Shown: positions 1-9,413, counted from the stretch's first letter. The stretch: DNA of 64,000 nucleotides from Acidimicrobilacustris europaeus (GCA_965194515.1 OZ239146.1:2108001-2172000); one strand, 5' to 3'. Notes: generated by a model from the letters alone, not told the origin. Made by a program: numbers and translations.

Positions 1-497
1 TGACCAAAGTTTCCACCAAGACCAGCACCTGAGGTGGTGTTGATGATTCGCCCAGCGCGCGGGGTGCCCGCCTTTGACTGATCGCGGAAGTACTTCGCTG
101 CGAAGTGGCTAAGTGACCACGTGCCGCGAACGTGGACGGCCATGACGGCATCCCAGTCTTCAACCGGCATGTTCCAGATGGCTGCGTCGCGCACGATGCC
201 CGCGTTGTTCACGACAATGTCGAGACCGCCGAAGGTGTCGATGGCCTGCTTGACCATGTCGCCACATGCTTCGTGATCGGTGACGTTGCCATAATTCGGC
301 ACCGCGACTCCGCCGCGAGCTTCGATCAGGGCCACAGTTTCATCGGCGGCGCGGCCTGCGCCTTCACCGGTGACGCTGCCACCAAGGTCGTTCACAACAA
401 CCTTGGCGCCGTGCTTCGCGAGTTCCATGGCGTGACCACGGCCAATGCCGTGTCCCGAGCCAGTGACGATGGCGATCTTGCCGTCGAGCATGCCCAT
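1..497 (-). CDS. SDR family oxidoreductase (3' end outside window)
   Basis: This is the N-terminal 165 or so residues of a classical short-chain dehydrogenase/reductase, an NAD(P)-dependent oxidoreductase of alcohols or ketones. The dinucleotide-binding motif TGSGHGIG lies near residue 12 and the structural NNAG motif near residue 92. The reading frame is still open at the window edge, just after the Ser-rich segment that normally precedes the catalytic Tyr-x3-Lys, so the active site cannot be seen. The ATG at 497 is preceded by AAGGA about 10 bases upstream; a second ATG at 491 is possible. The substrate cannot be told from this part. MarR and amidohydrolase genes lie upstream on the same strand, so it may belong to a catabolic locus. 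Confidence 0.9.
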   Translation of the reverse strand, partial: MGMLDGKIAIVTGSGHGIGRGHAMELAKHGAKVVVNDLGGSVTGEGAGRAADETVALIEARGGVAVPNYGNVTDHEACGDMVKQAIDTFGGLDIVVNNAGIVRDAAIWNMPVEDWDAVMAVHVRGTWSLSHFAAKYFRDQSKAGTPRAGRIINTTSGAGLGGNFG

Positions 498-640
498 TGA
501 AAGCGTTCCTTCGTGTTCGATCGAATCATCACCCGACTAGGTGATGAAGCCCCACCAGCAATGGACCCTGTCCAGAGGCGGGAGCCCTGTTTTTCTAGCA
601 GGGGAAGCCCTCGGGACCCGAATGCCCGCAGTCTCAACCC

Positions 641-1105
641 CTAAGAAACAGGCGATGCCATGCGATTAGGAGCACCATCGATGGCTTCAGTCAGACGTCC
701 AATTGCCCCCGCCAGATCGGACCTCTCGGCCCCAGAGAGACCAAGGGAGTCTTCCCACCCGTGAAGGTCGGCGTTCACCCGCTTGGCGAGATCGACGCCA
801 GTCGGTGTTGCTTCGACCACCACTCGACGACGATCGCCAGGATCGGGCAAGCGCCGGATGAGGCCGGCGCCCTCGAGACGATCGAGTGTCAGCGACATGC
901 CGCCGGTGGTGCGACCGAGCACTTCACAAATCGCGGTTGGGGCGCTGCGATGGTTGGGGGATCGGCGGACAACACCGAGCACGAGATAGTCAGCGACAGA
1001 AATTCCCGAGGAACCGACGATCTCGTTCAGCACGCGATCGACCGCCACGTTGAGACGCACCACGTGGCCAAGAAGCCCGTCGGTTCCAGGAAGTTGCTCA
1101 GCCAC
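641..1105 (-). CDS. MarR family transcriptional regulator
   Basis: A 154-residue winged-helix repressor-type protein. The core (ICEVLGRTTGGMSLTLDRLE followed by GLIRR and DPGDRRR) is the MarR helix-turn-helix and wing, with the usual DxRxxxV-type wing signature. The GTG start at 1105 overlaps the last base of the upstream amidohydrolase stop codon (TAGTG), so the two genes are almost certainly co-transcribed and translationally coupled. A longer frame upstream exists but would lie inside the amidohydrolase gene and has no family similarity. MarR proteins usually sense phenolic or other lipophilic ligands and repress adjacent catabolic genes; control of the amidohydrolase or the neighbouring SDR is inferred. 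Confidence 0.85.
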   Translation of the reverse strand: MAEQLPGTDGLLGHVVRLNVAVDRVLNEIVGSSGISVADYLVLGVVRRSPNHRSAPTAICEVLGRTTGGMSLTLDRLEGAGLIRRLPDPGDRRRVVVEATPTGVDLAKRVNADLHGWEDSLGLSGAERSDLAGAIGRLTEAIDGAPNRMASPVS

Positions 1106-2358
1106 TAGGGCGTGACACCAAAGCGGTCGAGCCCATACGCCTTCACCGCGTTCGAACGCAACACCATGCGGCACTCTTCTGCATTCATGCCGGCAGCGGT
1201 GAACAACTCGTGTGCGATCTTTCGTGAATGAGGAAACGTGCCGTCGGAGTGCGGGTAGTCGGTCTCCCACAAAATGTGATCTGTTCCAACAGCATCGCGA
1301 TTGATTAATCCGTGGAGATCGTCGAACACGCATCCGTAGACCCGGCCCTTGACCTGTTCGCTGGGCAGAGTCTTTACGTGGTCGACATCGCCACGGCCGT
1401 CGCGCCACACCGCGTCCATGCGTTCTAATTGGAAGGGCATCCAGCCCACTTGGCTTTCTGCATAAGCAATCGTGATGTCGGGGAATCGTTCAAGAGAACC
1501 CGAAAACACCCAATCACATAATGAACCTTGAGCGTTTTGTGCATACATCGACATTGAAGTTGCCAGCGGTGCATCGTCAGATGTCGTGGGCATCGAAGAT
1601 GACGAACCGATGTGCATTGACACACTGGTCTCGGTCTCTTGGCAGGCCTCCCACAAGACATCCCACGCTCCGGTGTAGAGCGAAGGCTGTCCGAGTTTGG
1701 CAACGTTCTCACTGAACGCAATTGCGTAGCTGCCCTTGGCGGCACAACGTCGAACTTCTTCTGCTGCAAGCGCTGGGTCCCAAAGGGGAACAAGCGTGAG
1801 CGGAATGAGTCGACCCTTGCCAGCACCGGCGCACCAGTCGTCAATCATCCAGTCGTTGTAAATGCGCAAACACGTGAGCGCGAGTTCCTTGTCGGATCGC
1901 TCAAGAAAACCCTGACCGGCAAAGCGCGGAAAAATATTTGGGTAGTTGATAGCAGCATCGACGTGATTGAGATCCATGTCGGCAAGCCGTGCGGTTTGAT
2001 CCCAGGTTCCGTCGCGAAAATCTTCGTAGACCGCAGGTATGTTGCGCTGTTCATCACGCGGCACGCCGGCGGGAGCATGCAACAGACCCGTGGGCGTGAC
2101 GAGATCGTCGAACAACCAAACATCGCACCATTGGCCGTCTTCGGCATTGCGCTCGAAGCCGTAGTGGCCGCCCTTGAATGAAAGCTTGACCTTCTCGCGC
2201 ACGGTGCGAGGGCCGCGTTCACGCAGCGAGGCCGGCAGTTGCTCTTGCCAGAGTTCCTTGGGCTCCATGACGTGGTCATCGACCGAAATCATGTTCGGAA
2301 GATCTGCTTCGGCCGGGGTCACATCGACGTTGGTGATGGCCTTCTGTGTCGGTGTCAT
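1105..2358 (-). CDS. Amidohydrolase family protein (Amidohydro_2-like)
   Basis: A 417-residue TIM-barrel metal-dependent hydrolase or decarboxylase. The first metal-ligand region is SVDDHVMEP near residue 29, a central His lies in SMHIGSS near residue 250, and the late-strand Asp is in WETDYPHSDGTFP near residue 370. This layout matches the Amidohydro_2 family, which includes ACMSD and gamma-resorcylate decarboxylase and many uncharacterised actinobacterial members linked to degradation of aromatic or steroid compounds. The ATG at 2358 has a perfect AGGAGG about 6 bases upstream. It is followed without a gap by the MarR gene. Substrate unknown. Confidence 0.88.
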   Translation of the reverse strand: MTPTQKAITNVDVTPAEADLPNMISVDDHVMEPKELWQEQLPASLRERGPRTVREKVKLSFKGGHYGFERNAEDGQWCDVWLFDDLVTPTGLLHAPAGVPRDEQRNIPAVYEDFRDGTWDQTARLADMDLNHVDAAINYPNIFPRFAGQGFLERSDKELALTCLRIYNDWMIDDWCAGAGKGRLIPLTLVPLWDPALAAEEVRRCAAKGSYAIAFSENVAKLGQPSLYTGAWDVLWEACQETETSVSMHIGSSSSMPTTSDDAPLATSMSMYAQNAQGSLCDWVFSGSLERFPDITIAYAESQVGWMPFQLERMDAVWRDGRGDVDHVKTLPSEQVKGRVYGCVFDDLHGLINRDAVGTDHILWETDYPHSDGTFPHSRKIAHELFTAAGMNAEECRMVLRSNAVKAYGLDRFGVTP

Positions 2359-2429
2359 GGGGTTCCTCCTGCGGTGCCTCGTAGGCGTTCTGCGGACCCT
2401 GACATATTGCTTTGCTAAAAGTTACTTTG

Positions 2430-3566
2430 TCAAGAGGTACTTTTTGGGAGCTGGCAACCGGCGGCCAGCCCCAAGCGGGCCGAGAGCCGGGCCCGGTTCG
2501 CCGCTATCCATCGGTAGACCAGCCCCGCGATGGCGTGAATACCTGGGAATCGCAGGCCAAAGGCCCCCACACGACCCAGCCAGCCCGATCGATCGAGAAC
2601 TGTGGCCACCGCCGCAATCGCCGTCCATGACTCGCCTGCGGCTGTGACGACGATGGCATCAGACGACGCACTCAGAAGGGCGGCGTCATCGAGTTCTCGG
2701 TTGGGTCGGAATATGACCGAGGAATCAGTGCGCTTCATCAGCCAACGAACTGAGGCGGAACACACACCGCAATCATCGTCGAACCACACCGTGACAGGAC
2801 CTCGGGCTCGACGCTTCGGAAGCAGTTTTGGCAGACCAACACGAACGTGCACTGCAGAGGCGTGATGCACAATCGGATCACCTTGCACATCGAAACCTGC
2901 AATCGATGCAAGCCCCGTGTCGGCCCCAATAAAACGAGCAGATGAAAGTGGCCATGGTTCGTGTTCAACCGGCGCGGTGACTAAACGTCCACCACGTGTT
3001 TTGGCATACAAACGCCAACGAGAAGTGAGAAAGGTTGCAAGCGGATCATCGACGACAGGGGCAACGTCGTCAGCTTCGACCGAGACGGCAAGACTCCCCT
3101 GCGCGCGCTCGGGCCACGTTCGATCAACCGTCCACACAATGCGCGAACGATCATGACTCACGTCGACTGCACCTTTGTCATACGGAAGTGCGAATCCGAT
3201 TCGCGCAACTAAAGCAGGAAGCCACTGCGCAACATCGAGCGAACAGAACCACACTCCCGGGCCTTCGGAACCGATGACATAGGTACGAACATTGAACTCA
3301 AGAAAACGATGCGTGGTCGGAATCGCAGGAAACCCGCGCAGCCGCAGCGCGTCCATCTCGAAACCAACGAGCGATACCCAGGCCTGACCCTGATGGGTAT
3401 CGACTTCGAGGCCGGATGGCAGGAGCGCCGCCACGTCGGCAATCGGCACCGCCCAATGCGCAAACGTGACGTCGCGCCAGACCTGTGTCATCACGGGCCT
3501 CTTGATGACATGCGGACAGATCGGGCTGCGGGGCTTCTCGCCCATTGGTTCGCCGTCACTTGTCAT
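2430..3566 (-). CDS. DUF2071 (YqjF-like) - DUF393 thiol-disulfide oxidoreductase fusion
   Basis: A 378-residue two-domain protein. Residues ~25-250 resemble DUF2071/YqjF (start TQVWRDVTFAHW, internal PSGLEVD). From ~257 on it is a DUF393/DCC1-like domain with DDDCGVC, placing the redox-type cysteines at about 266 and 269, and a C-terminal YRWIAANR segment typical of that family. DUF393 proteins are predicted thiol-disulfide oxidoreductases, while DUF2071 is uncharacterised; the joint role is unknown. The start was set at ATG 3566 because TACCGT lies 7 bases upstream (leaderless pattern) and no Shine-Dalgarno is visible; a TTG at 3608 would give 14 more residues. It is divergent from the gene at 3656. 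Confidence 0.8.
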   Translation of the reverse strand: MTSDGEPMGEKPRSPICPHVIKRPVMTQVWRDVTFAHWAVPIADVAALLPSGLEVDTHQGQAWVSLVGFEMDALRLRGFPAIPTTHRFLEFNVRTYVIGSEGPGVWFCSLDVAQWLPALVARIGFALPYDKGAVDVSHDRSRIVWTVDRTWPERAQGSLAVSVEADDVAPVVDDPLATFLTSRWRLYAKTRGGRLVTAPVEHEPWPLSSARFIGADTGLASIAGFDVQGDPIVHHASAVHVRVGLPKLLPKRRARGPVTVWFDDDCGVCSASVRWLMKRTDSSVIFRPNRELDDAALLSASSDAIVVTAAGESWTAIAAVATVLDRSGWLGRVGAFGLRFPGIHAIAGLVYRWIAANRARLSARLGLAAGCQLPKSTS

Positions 3567-3655
3567 GGCTCTGACGGTATCGGCATCAGCAAGATTCGCT
3601 CCGACCAAAGGAAAGAAGAAGGGCCTGCTGGCCCCTCACCGTGTAGAACAACGCG

Positions 3656-4384
3656 ATGAATCACGTCGAAACTCTCCGACTCGAAGGCACCCGACTTTCC
3701 GCAGCTGCACGAGCTGTTGGCCTTGAGGCACCCATCGAACACTGCCCTGGCTGGGCTGTCGGCCGCCTTCTCGGCCATACGGGCAAAGTGCTGCAACGCA
3801 CCAACCTGTGCGTTGCCGAGGCGCTGATGTCCCCGCCTGCCGAGGACGCGTTTGTGAGCCTCCCGCGCGACGAGGCACTCTTCGACGCCTTCGACGAGAT
3901 CCTCTCTGTCATTTGCGACACGCTTGAATCCTGCGATCCCGACGGGCCCTCGTGGAATTTCAGCGGCGAGAACTTCACGAACGAGTTCTGGCAGCGGCGC
4001 ATGGCCCATGAGGTTGAGATTCACCGCTGGGATGCACAGAACGCTGCTGGTAGCGCTATCGATCCGTTTCATGATGCCTCCGCAGTTGATGGAATCGACG
4101 AACTCCTGACCGTGTTGATGCCGATCTTGTCTTCGGTGAAGAACCCCACGCTTTCGTCAAGCTTCCACTTGCACTGCACCGACACGGCTGGGGAATGGCT
4201 CACGACGTTTGTCGACGGGCATCCCACCACGATTCGCGAACACGCAAAGGGCGATATCGCCGTTCGCGGTCCTGCCTCTCCGCTTTATGCATGGGCCTGG
4301 AACCGAGTACCAATCACCACTGATGGACTCGACACCGCAGGAGACGCTTCACTTCTTGATGCGTGGGCCAGCGTCGTCCCGTAA
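3656..4384 (+). CDS. Maleylpyruvate isomerase family mycothiol-dependent enzyme
   Basis: A 242-residue member of the TIGR03083/MDMPI family, built on a DinB-like four-helix bundle. The likely metal triad is visible: H41 in LLGHTGK, and E119 and H123 in MAHEVEIHRWD. The C-terminal part (WLTTFVDG through DIAVRGPASPLYAWAWNR) is the usual SCP2-like C-terminal domain. Proteins of this family use mycothiol as thiol cofactor for isomerisation, S-transfer or detoxification, which is specific to Actinobacteria. It is divergent from the DUF2071-DUF393 gene. A TAGAAC hexamer lies 6 bases before the ATG, close to the leaderless pattern. Substrate unknown. Confidence 0.85.
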   Translation: MNHVETLRLEGTRLSAAARAVGLEAPIEHCPGWAVGRLLGHTGKVLQRTNLCVAEALMSPPAEDAFVSLPRDEALFDAFDEILSVICDTLESCDPDGPSWNFSGENFTNEFWQRRMAHEVEIHRWDAQNAAGSAIDPFHDASAVDGIDELLTVLMPILSSVKNPTLSSSFHLHCTDTAGEWLTTFVDGHPTTIREHAKGDIAVRGPASPLYAWAWNRVPITTDGLDTAGDASLLDAWASVVP

Positions 4385-4401
4385 CCCAGTGCCCGCGGGC
4401 G

Positions 4402-4797
4402 TCAGCGGAAGAATGTCCACCAAAGGCTGGAAGCGACGGTCACGACGCTCACGACGAGGCCACCGATCACAACAGGCTTCGACACTTTGCCATCGGCGTC
4501 TGCGGGCAGACGCTTGCGGACACTCTCAAGAAGATTTCTGGCGAACGGAACATCTGATGCGAGTAACGCAAGACCGGCGGCAATCGTAAGCATGCCTGGA
4601 CCTGGAAGCGGCAGCATCAACAAGCCCGCAATGACCACAACCGTCCCGAGAAATACGCGACCGATCCGAATGAGGATGTGCCGCTTTGCTTCGGCAATCG
4701 ATTCCTCTCGACGACCCGTTTCGAATTCCGCCTCGATTGCCGCTTGTTCGAATTCCTCGAATCGTTCGCGGCGCCCATGGTGCGAGGAATCAGTCAT
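4402..4797 (-). CDS. PGPGW domain membrane protein
   Basis: A 131-residue integral membrane protein. A charged N-terminus (~50 residues rich in Glu/Arg) precedes two hydrophobic segments; the first runs into LPLPGPGML, the glycine-proline signature of the PGPGW/TIGR02611 family, and the last ends WWTFFR. Function of the family is unknown. The ATG at 4797 overlaps the final eight bases of the P-type ATPase gene, so the two are co-transcribed and perhaps translationally coupled. A longer N-terminus inside the ATPase gene is not supported. Confidence 0.8.
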   Translation of the reverse strand: MTDSSHHGRRERFEEFEQAAIEAEFETGRREESIAEAKRHILIRIGRVFLGTVVVIAGLLMLPLPGPGMLTIAAGLALLASDVPFARNLLESVRKRLPADADGKVSKPVVIGGLVVSVVTVASSLWWTFFR

Positions 4798-7576
4798 TGC
4801 TTGATTCCGTTTTCGTCGAGCGAGTAAGGCGACTGCGGGCAACCAACTTCCAGAGTTCGACCGCTACAAGCAGTAACAGCGGCGGTACGAGACAGAGTCC
4901 CCACTGTGTGGCGGTAAGCGACGAAGTATCGAAAAGATTTTTCATCGGCTCAAAGACTGTCAGCAAGATTTGCAAGAAGAAAACGATGACAACCGACGCA
5001 CCGAGTTTCCAGTTGGTCAGTGTGTACCGAGAAAAGAGTGATGAAGTTTCAGAACGAGCGTTGTAGACGTTCACTAACTGTGCGAACACGAATGCAGTAA
5101 ATGCCATCGTCGTGGCGACGACGGGCACCTCGCCCTTTGCGACATCTGGGTCATATTCATTGATCGCAAAGAGGTAAACAGCGAGCACCCCAAAGGCGGT
5201 AACGAAACCTTGAAACATGACCTGACTCAGACGGCGTCGACTGAGAATCACTGCATCGGCGGGAATCGGTTTGCGATTCATGAGGCCCGGTGCGGGGGCG
5301 TCGACACCAAGCGAAACCGCGGTGGGTCCATCTGCAATCAAGTTGACCCAAAGCACTTGAATTGGCGAGAACGGCACATGCTGCCCGAACGCTGAGGCTC
5401 CAAGAATTGTGGCGATTGCGCCGAATGCGGTCGCTACTTGGAATCGAACAAACTTGAGGATGTTGTCGTAGACGGCTCGGCCGCCGCGCACGGCTTCAAC
5501 AATTGTGGCGAAATTGTCGTCGGCGAGAACCATGTCGCCGGCTTCTTTGGTGACTTCCGTTCCGGTGATGCCCATCGCTACGCCAATGTCGGCACGTCGC
5601 AAGGCGGCGGCGTCGTTCACGCCATCTCCGGTCATTGCGACAATCTCACCGTTGCTTCGAAGTGCTTCGACGACTCGCACCTTGTGCTCTGGGGAGACGC
5701 GGGCGCATACCGCGATTGCGCCGATCCGAGCCGACAATTCCTCGTCAGACATTGCGTCGAGATCGTCGCCGGTAACAACCTCGCCCTGAATACCCAACTG
5801 AGCAGCGATAGCACCGGCCGTCACTGCGTGATCGCCAGTGATCATCTTGACGTCGATTCCGGCGCGATGACACAACGCAATCGCGTCGCGGGCTTCAGTT
5901 CGAGCTGGGTCGACAATGCCAACAAGAAGTTCGAGTCGAAGGTCGCTGATCCAGCTTTCAGGATTGGTCACCGTGCCGTTGGCGTCGATGATCTGCGAAG
6001 CGGGAACGCGGCGTGTGGCGACAGCAAGGACCCGCATGCCCTGCGAAGCGAGCCCGTCGTTATCGGAGCGACGGAACCCACGCGCTGTGGCGTCGAGCAC
6101 TTGTTCCGAACCATCGGGTTCAGAGAAGGTGGTCGACATTCCAAGGACAACATCGGGTGCGCCCTTTACGCAGATCAGGACATCGCCGTTCGGCGAGTTC
6201 GGATCGGCCAGGTGGAACGTGGCCATGAACTTGGTGGCTGAATCGAACGGGACCTCGGCGAGACGCGGGCGGAGCGCACGTTCCGTTGGCGCATCGAGTC
6301 CGGCTTTTGCTGCCATGACAACAAGAGCTGCTTCGGTTGGATCACCGATGATTCCCGGACCATCAGGTGCATGCGGCACAAGAACGGCGTCGGAACACAA
6401 CGCTGCCGGCAGAAGTGCATCGGTGGAAAATTCCGGCGTGACAACACGACCACCCGAAGAGGTGATGGTTCCTTCGGTGCCGTATCCCCCGCCATCTACC
6501 AACCAGACCTCGCCGCCACGAAACGCTTCGCGGGCGGTCATCTGATTCAGCGTGAGTGTGCCGGTTTTGTCGGAACAAATAACCGATGTTGATCCGAGTG
6601 TCTCGACTGAGTGCAAACGCTTCACGATGGCGTTCTGCTTCGCCATCTTCGAGATACCAATTGCCAGGGTGACCGTAACGACGGCAGGAAGACCTTCAGG
6701 AATGGCTGCAACCGCGAGGGCCACGGCGCCAAGAAGGGCGTCTTTGAAATTCTGTTCAATGATCCATTGGATAACGAACACGATGAATGCCGCTGCTCCG
6801 GCGATCATCGCCAGAGTTTTGCTGAGCGAATCGAGTTGACGTTCGAGCGGGGTCTTCGATGGTTTCGCGGAGACAAGCATCTCGGCGACCTTGCCCATTT
6901 CGGTGGCCATGCCAGTGCTAGTCACAACAACTTCGGCTCGGCCACGACTAACGGTGGTGTTCATAAACACCATGCCAAGGCGATCGCCAATTGGCGAACC
7001 TGCTGATGTAAGCGCATCGGCGCGCTTTTCAACGGGAACGGATTCACCCGTCAGGCTCGATTCATCGACAGACAAATTTGCTGCGAGTAGCAATCGGCCG
7101 TCGGCTGGTACTCGATCGCCGGCCTCAAGCAAGACGATGTCGCCAGGAACGAGTTCATCGATCGCCACTTCGTCAGTGACGCCATTGCGACGCACCCGAA
7201 CCTGAGTGACCAGCATGCGCTCAAGGGCTGCCAGCGCATTCGATGCCTTCGCCTCTTGGGCAAAGCCCATGATGGCGTTGATGATGAGAACCACGAAGAT
7301 GATGACGAGATCTTTGATGTCACCCAACAAGCCAGCGATCAGACCAGCACCGGCCAAGACGTAAACAATTCCGGCACGGAACTGATCAATGAACACCAGC
7401 CACTTTGAGCGACGAGGTGGTTCGGTCAGCCGGTTGGATCCGTGAAGCGCGCGCCGATCGGCAACTTCTGCATGAGAGAGCCCTGTGCTGGCGTTGACCG
7501 CTAGGCGCTGCACAACTTCGTCGCTGGGGAGCGTGCACCAGTCATCGTGTTGCTGTTCGGTCGAATCAAGGGTCAT
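4790..7576 (-). CDS. Cation-translocating P-type ATPase (P2A, calcium-type)
   Basis: A 928-residue P-type ATPase that pumps a cation across the cytoplasmic membrane at the cost of ATP. It has the N-terminal cation-ATPase domain, actuator motif LTGES (~175), membrane motif PEGLP (~293), phosphorylation site DKTGTLT (Asp ~336), hinge TGDGVND and the M6 motif NLIADGPTA. The PEGLP plus N-x2-x-D pair is that of SERCA-like calcium or manganese pumps (P2A), not of heavy-metal P1B pumps. Full family length. The ATG at 7576 has GGAG 9 bases upstream, and TATATG about 20 bases further upstream could be a -10 box. Co-transcribed with the PGPGW gene. Confidence 0.93.
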   Translation of the reverse strand: MTLDSTEQQHDDWCTLPSDEVVQRLAVNASTGLSHAEVADRRALHGSNRLTEPPRRSKWLVFIDQFRAGIVYVLAGAGLIAGLLGDIKDLVIIFVVLIINAIMGFAQEAKASNALAALERMLVTQVRVRRNGVTDEVAIDELVPGDIVLLEAGDRVPADGRLLLAANLSVDESSLTGESVPVEKRADALTSAGSPIGDRLGMVFMNTTVSRGRAEVVVTSTGMATEMGKVAEMLVSAKPSKTPLERQLDSLSKTLAMIAGAAAFIVFVIQWIIEQNFKDALLGAVALAVAAIPEGLPAVVTVTLAIGISKMAKQNAIVKRLHSVETLGSTSVICSDKTGTLTLNQMTAREAFRGGEVWLVDGGGYGTEGTITSSGGRVVTPEFSTDALLPAALCSDAVLVPHAPDGPGIIGDPTEAALVVMAAKAGLDAPTERALRPRLAEVPFDSATKFMATFHLADPNSPNGDVLICVKGAPDVVLGMSTTFSEPDGSEQVLDATARGFRRSDNDGLASQGMRVLAVATRRVPASQIIDANGTVTNPESWISDLRLELLVGIVDPARTEARDAIALCHRAGIDVKMITGDHAVTAGAIAAQLGIQGEVVTGDDLDAMSDEELSARIGAIAVCARVSPEHKVRVVEALRSNGEIVAMTGDGVNDAAALRRADIGVAMGITGTEVTKEAGDMVLADDNFATIVEAVRGGRAVYDNILKFVRFQVATAFGAIATILGASAFGQHVPFSPIQVLWVNLIADGPTAVSLGVDAPAPGLMNRKPIPADAVILSRRRLSQVMFQGFVTAFGVLAVYLFAINEYDPDVAKGEVPVVATTMAFTAFVFAQLVNVYNARSETSSLFSRYTLTNWKLGASVVIVFFLQILLTVFEPMKNLFDTSSLTATQWGLCLVPPLLLLVAVELWKLVARSRLTRSTKTESSND

Positions 7577-7845
7577 AAAGAGTCTCCGGTCATGTCATAT
7601 AGACGATTGGGGAACCGAGAATGGTTCGCCGACCGGAGGTCTCTCCCGCTCATCCGCTTTCGAAGATCCGAGGACCGACGAGTTTGTTGCGAATGAACCA
7701 GCGGCACCGGGAGCTCGGGCTCGAAAGCCGTTGCGCCGTGATGACGACACCGCTGCGATGGGATACTCCCCTCACTGGTTGGACAGTATGGCCGCAAATC
7801 GCGGCGATTCATAGTCGGGTCTCCCCGACCACGGCGAAGAGGGAA

Positions 7846-8514
7846 TCAGCCGACGAGGACTTTGCGGACTGCGTCTTCGCATTCGGCCACAGCCAGTACC
7901 AGGACCTCGTCACCAGCGCCGAGCGTGACGTCGCCTCGGGGGAAGATGACCTTGCCGTCACGCACTACCGCAACGATCGTGGACTCTCGAGGAAGACCGA
8001 GGTTTGCGATCGAGACGCCGTTGGCAGGTGATGACTCGGCGAGACGAATTTCGGAAAGGCGCGCTGCGTCATTTTCGAACGTCATGATACGAACGAGCGA
8101 GCCAACCGTGACCGCTTCTTCAACGAGTGCGGTGAGCAAGTGCGGAGTCGACACTGAAACGTCGACACCCCAACTCGCGTTGAACATCCACTCATTCGAA
8201 GGGTTGTTCACTCGAGCAACAACACGAGGCACGCTGAATTCCTGCTTGGCAAGCAGCGAGATAACCAGGTTGTCTTCGTCATCACCGGTTACAGCAACAA
8301 CAACGTCGGCGCGATCGGGTTCAGCCTTTGCGAACTCGGAAACTTCACAACCATCGACTGCCAGCCACTTCACGCCTGCGGGTTCACCGTCGGCTTGCGC
8401 CTGAGCAACACGAGCGGGATCAACTTCGACAATCAGAACTTCGTGACCTGCTTGCTGGAGTTCGGTGGCGATGTAGGTGCCAACGTTTCCGCCACCTGCA
8501 ATGACGACGCGCAT
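7846..8514 (-). CDS. trkA: TrkA family potassium uptake protein (second of pair)
   Basis: A 222-residue RCK protein, the cytosolic gating subunit of Trk/Ktr potassium uptake. The RCK_N Rossmann fold starts at once (VVIAGGGNVG, acidic VEVDP at the end of strand 2) and an RCK_C domain follows from ~140. Its ATG overlaps the stop of the upstream paralogue (TGATG), so the two subunits are coupled. The arrangement mirrors mycobacterial ceoB/ceoC. A further upstream frame is only the neighbour's sequence read in another frame and was not used. No membrane TrkH/TrkG subunit is in this window. Confidence 0.9.
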   Translation of the reverse strand: MRVVIAGGGNVGTYIATELQQAGHEVLIVEVDPARVAQAQADGEPAGVKWLAVDGCEVSEFAKAEPDRADVVVAVTGDDEDNLVISLLAKQEFSVPRVVARVNNPSNEWMFNASWGVDVSVSTPHLLTALVEEAVTVGSLVRIMTFENDAARLSEIRLAESSPANGVSIANLGLPRESTIVAVVRDGKVIFPRGDVTLGAGDEVLVLAVAECEDAVRKVLVG

Positions 8515-9185
8515 CAGTGATGACCTCCTTGAGTCGGTGCCGACGCAAGATGGCGATCGAACTCTCCGATGTGATCTCCGTCGATAGCGACCCAGACAAT
8601 GTCGCCCTCTTGAGCGAGCAATGCTGCGCTCACCAACTGTGCGACTCCGAGGCGCGTGAGCGCGACGACCCGTGATCGCCCTTCGGACTCGAGTTCGACG
8701 AGCGGACGCCCGGCCCAGGAAACGGGGACTACCCGTTCGACGAGACAAACGCGAGCACTGGGGTCGACCCACTCGACACCATCGGTATCAGGTTGGATTC
8801 GACGAAGGACACGCTCGATCGCCCACTGAACTGTGGCGACCGTGGAAATACCAAGTCGTTCGTAAATTGCGGCGCGGCGCTGATCGTAAATACGAGCGAC
8901 GACTCGATCGACGTGAAAGAACTCTCGGGCGGTACGCGCGATGAGGATGTTGGAGTTGTCGCCATTGGTAACGGCGGCAAGCGCATCAGCTCGTTCAATA
9001 CCAGCAGCACGAAGACGTGTGCGATCGAAGCCGACACCAACGATGGTGTCTCCGCTGAAGTTTTCCGGCAGCCGACGGAACGCCGTTGCCTTTCGGTCGA
9101 TCACCGAAACGGTGTGACCTTGTTCGACCAATGTGGCGGCGAGGCCAGAACCGACTCGGCCGCATCCAACAACGACGACGTGCAC
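8514..9185 (-). CDS. trkA: TrkA family potassium uptake protein (first of pair)
   Basis: A 223-residue paralogue of the following gene. The RCK_N domain has VVVVGCGRVG at residues 3-12 and the strand-2 acidic residue in VIDRKA; the RCK_C domain covers roughly residues 135-215. It probably forms a heteromeric ring with the next gene product and binds nucleotides to gate a Trk/Ktr potassium channel. The GTG at 9185 was chosen because GGAGG sits about 10 bases upstream and because the Rossmann strand starts immediately after it. It is divergent from zwf across about 230 bases in which no other gene was seen. Confidence 0.9.
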   Translation of the reverse strand: MHVVVVGCGRVGSGLAATLVEQGHTVSVIDRKATAFRRLPENFSGDTIVGVGFDRTRLRAAGIERADALAAVTNGDNSNILIARTAREFFHVDRVVARIYDQRRAAIYERLGISTVATVQWAIERVLRRIQPDTDGVEWVDPSARVCLVERVVPVSWAGRPLVELESEGRSRVVALTRLGVAQLVSAALLAQEGDIVWVAIDGDHIGEFDRHLASAPTQGGHH

Positions 9186-9413
9186 TTCGCACCACCTCCA
9201 GGTGTCCCGGTGGACACCGCTGACGATCCTACGACCGCGCAACGGCAACCGAAAGACGAAACCACTCCGGTTCATATCCGATTCACATTGTGAAAACGCA
9301 GAAGTTGGCGCACTCGCATTGACCCCGGTCACATCAACAGGAGCACCGGGCCTCCGAAGTGCCAAAGTCCTGAGTAGTTTGAGCGGCGACCACGGCTTCT
9401 CGAGGGAGACCCC

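Noticed and set aside
1106..1408. N-terminal extension of the MarR frame to 255 residues
   Set aside because: The added part is Arg-rich out-of-frame amidohydrolase sequence; the TAGTG start at 1105 fits the family length.
5438..6241. 267-codon plus-strand frame inside the P-type ATPase
   Set aside because: Opposite-strand shadow; the ATPase motifs DKTGTLT and GDGVND are read on the minus strand through this region.
7577..7845. Possible small gene or RNA between the trkA pair and the P-type ATPase
   Set aside because: Only a likely ATPase promoter and a GGAG ribosome site were found; the short frames on both strands look random.
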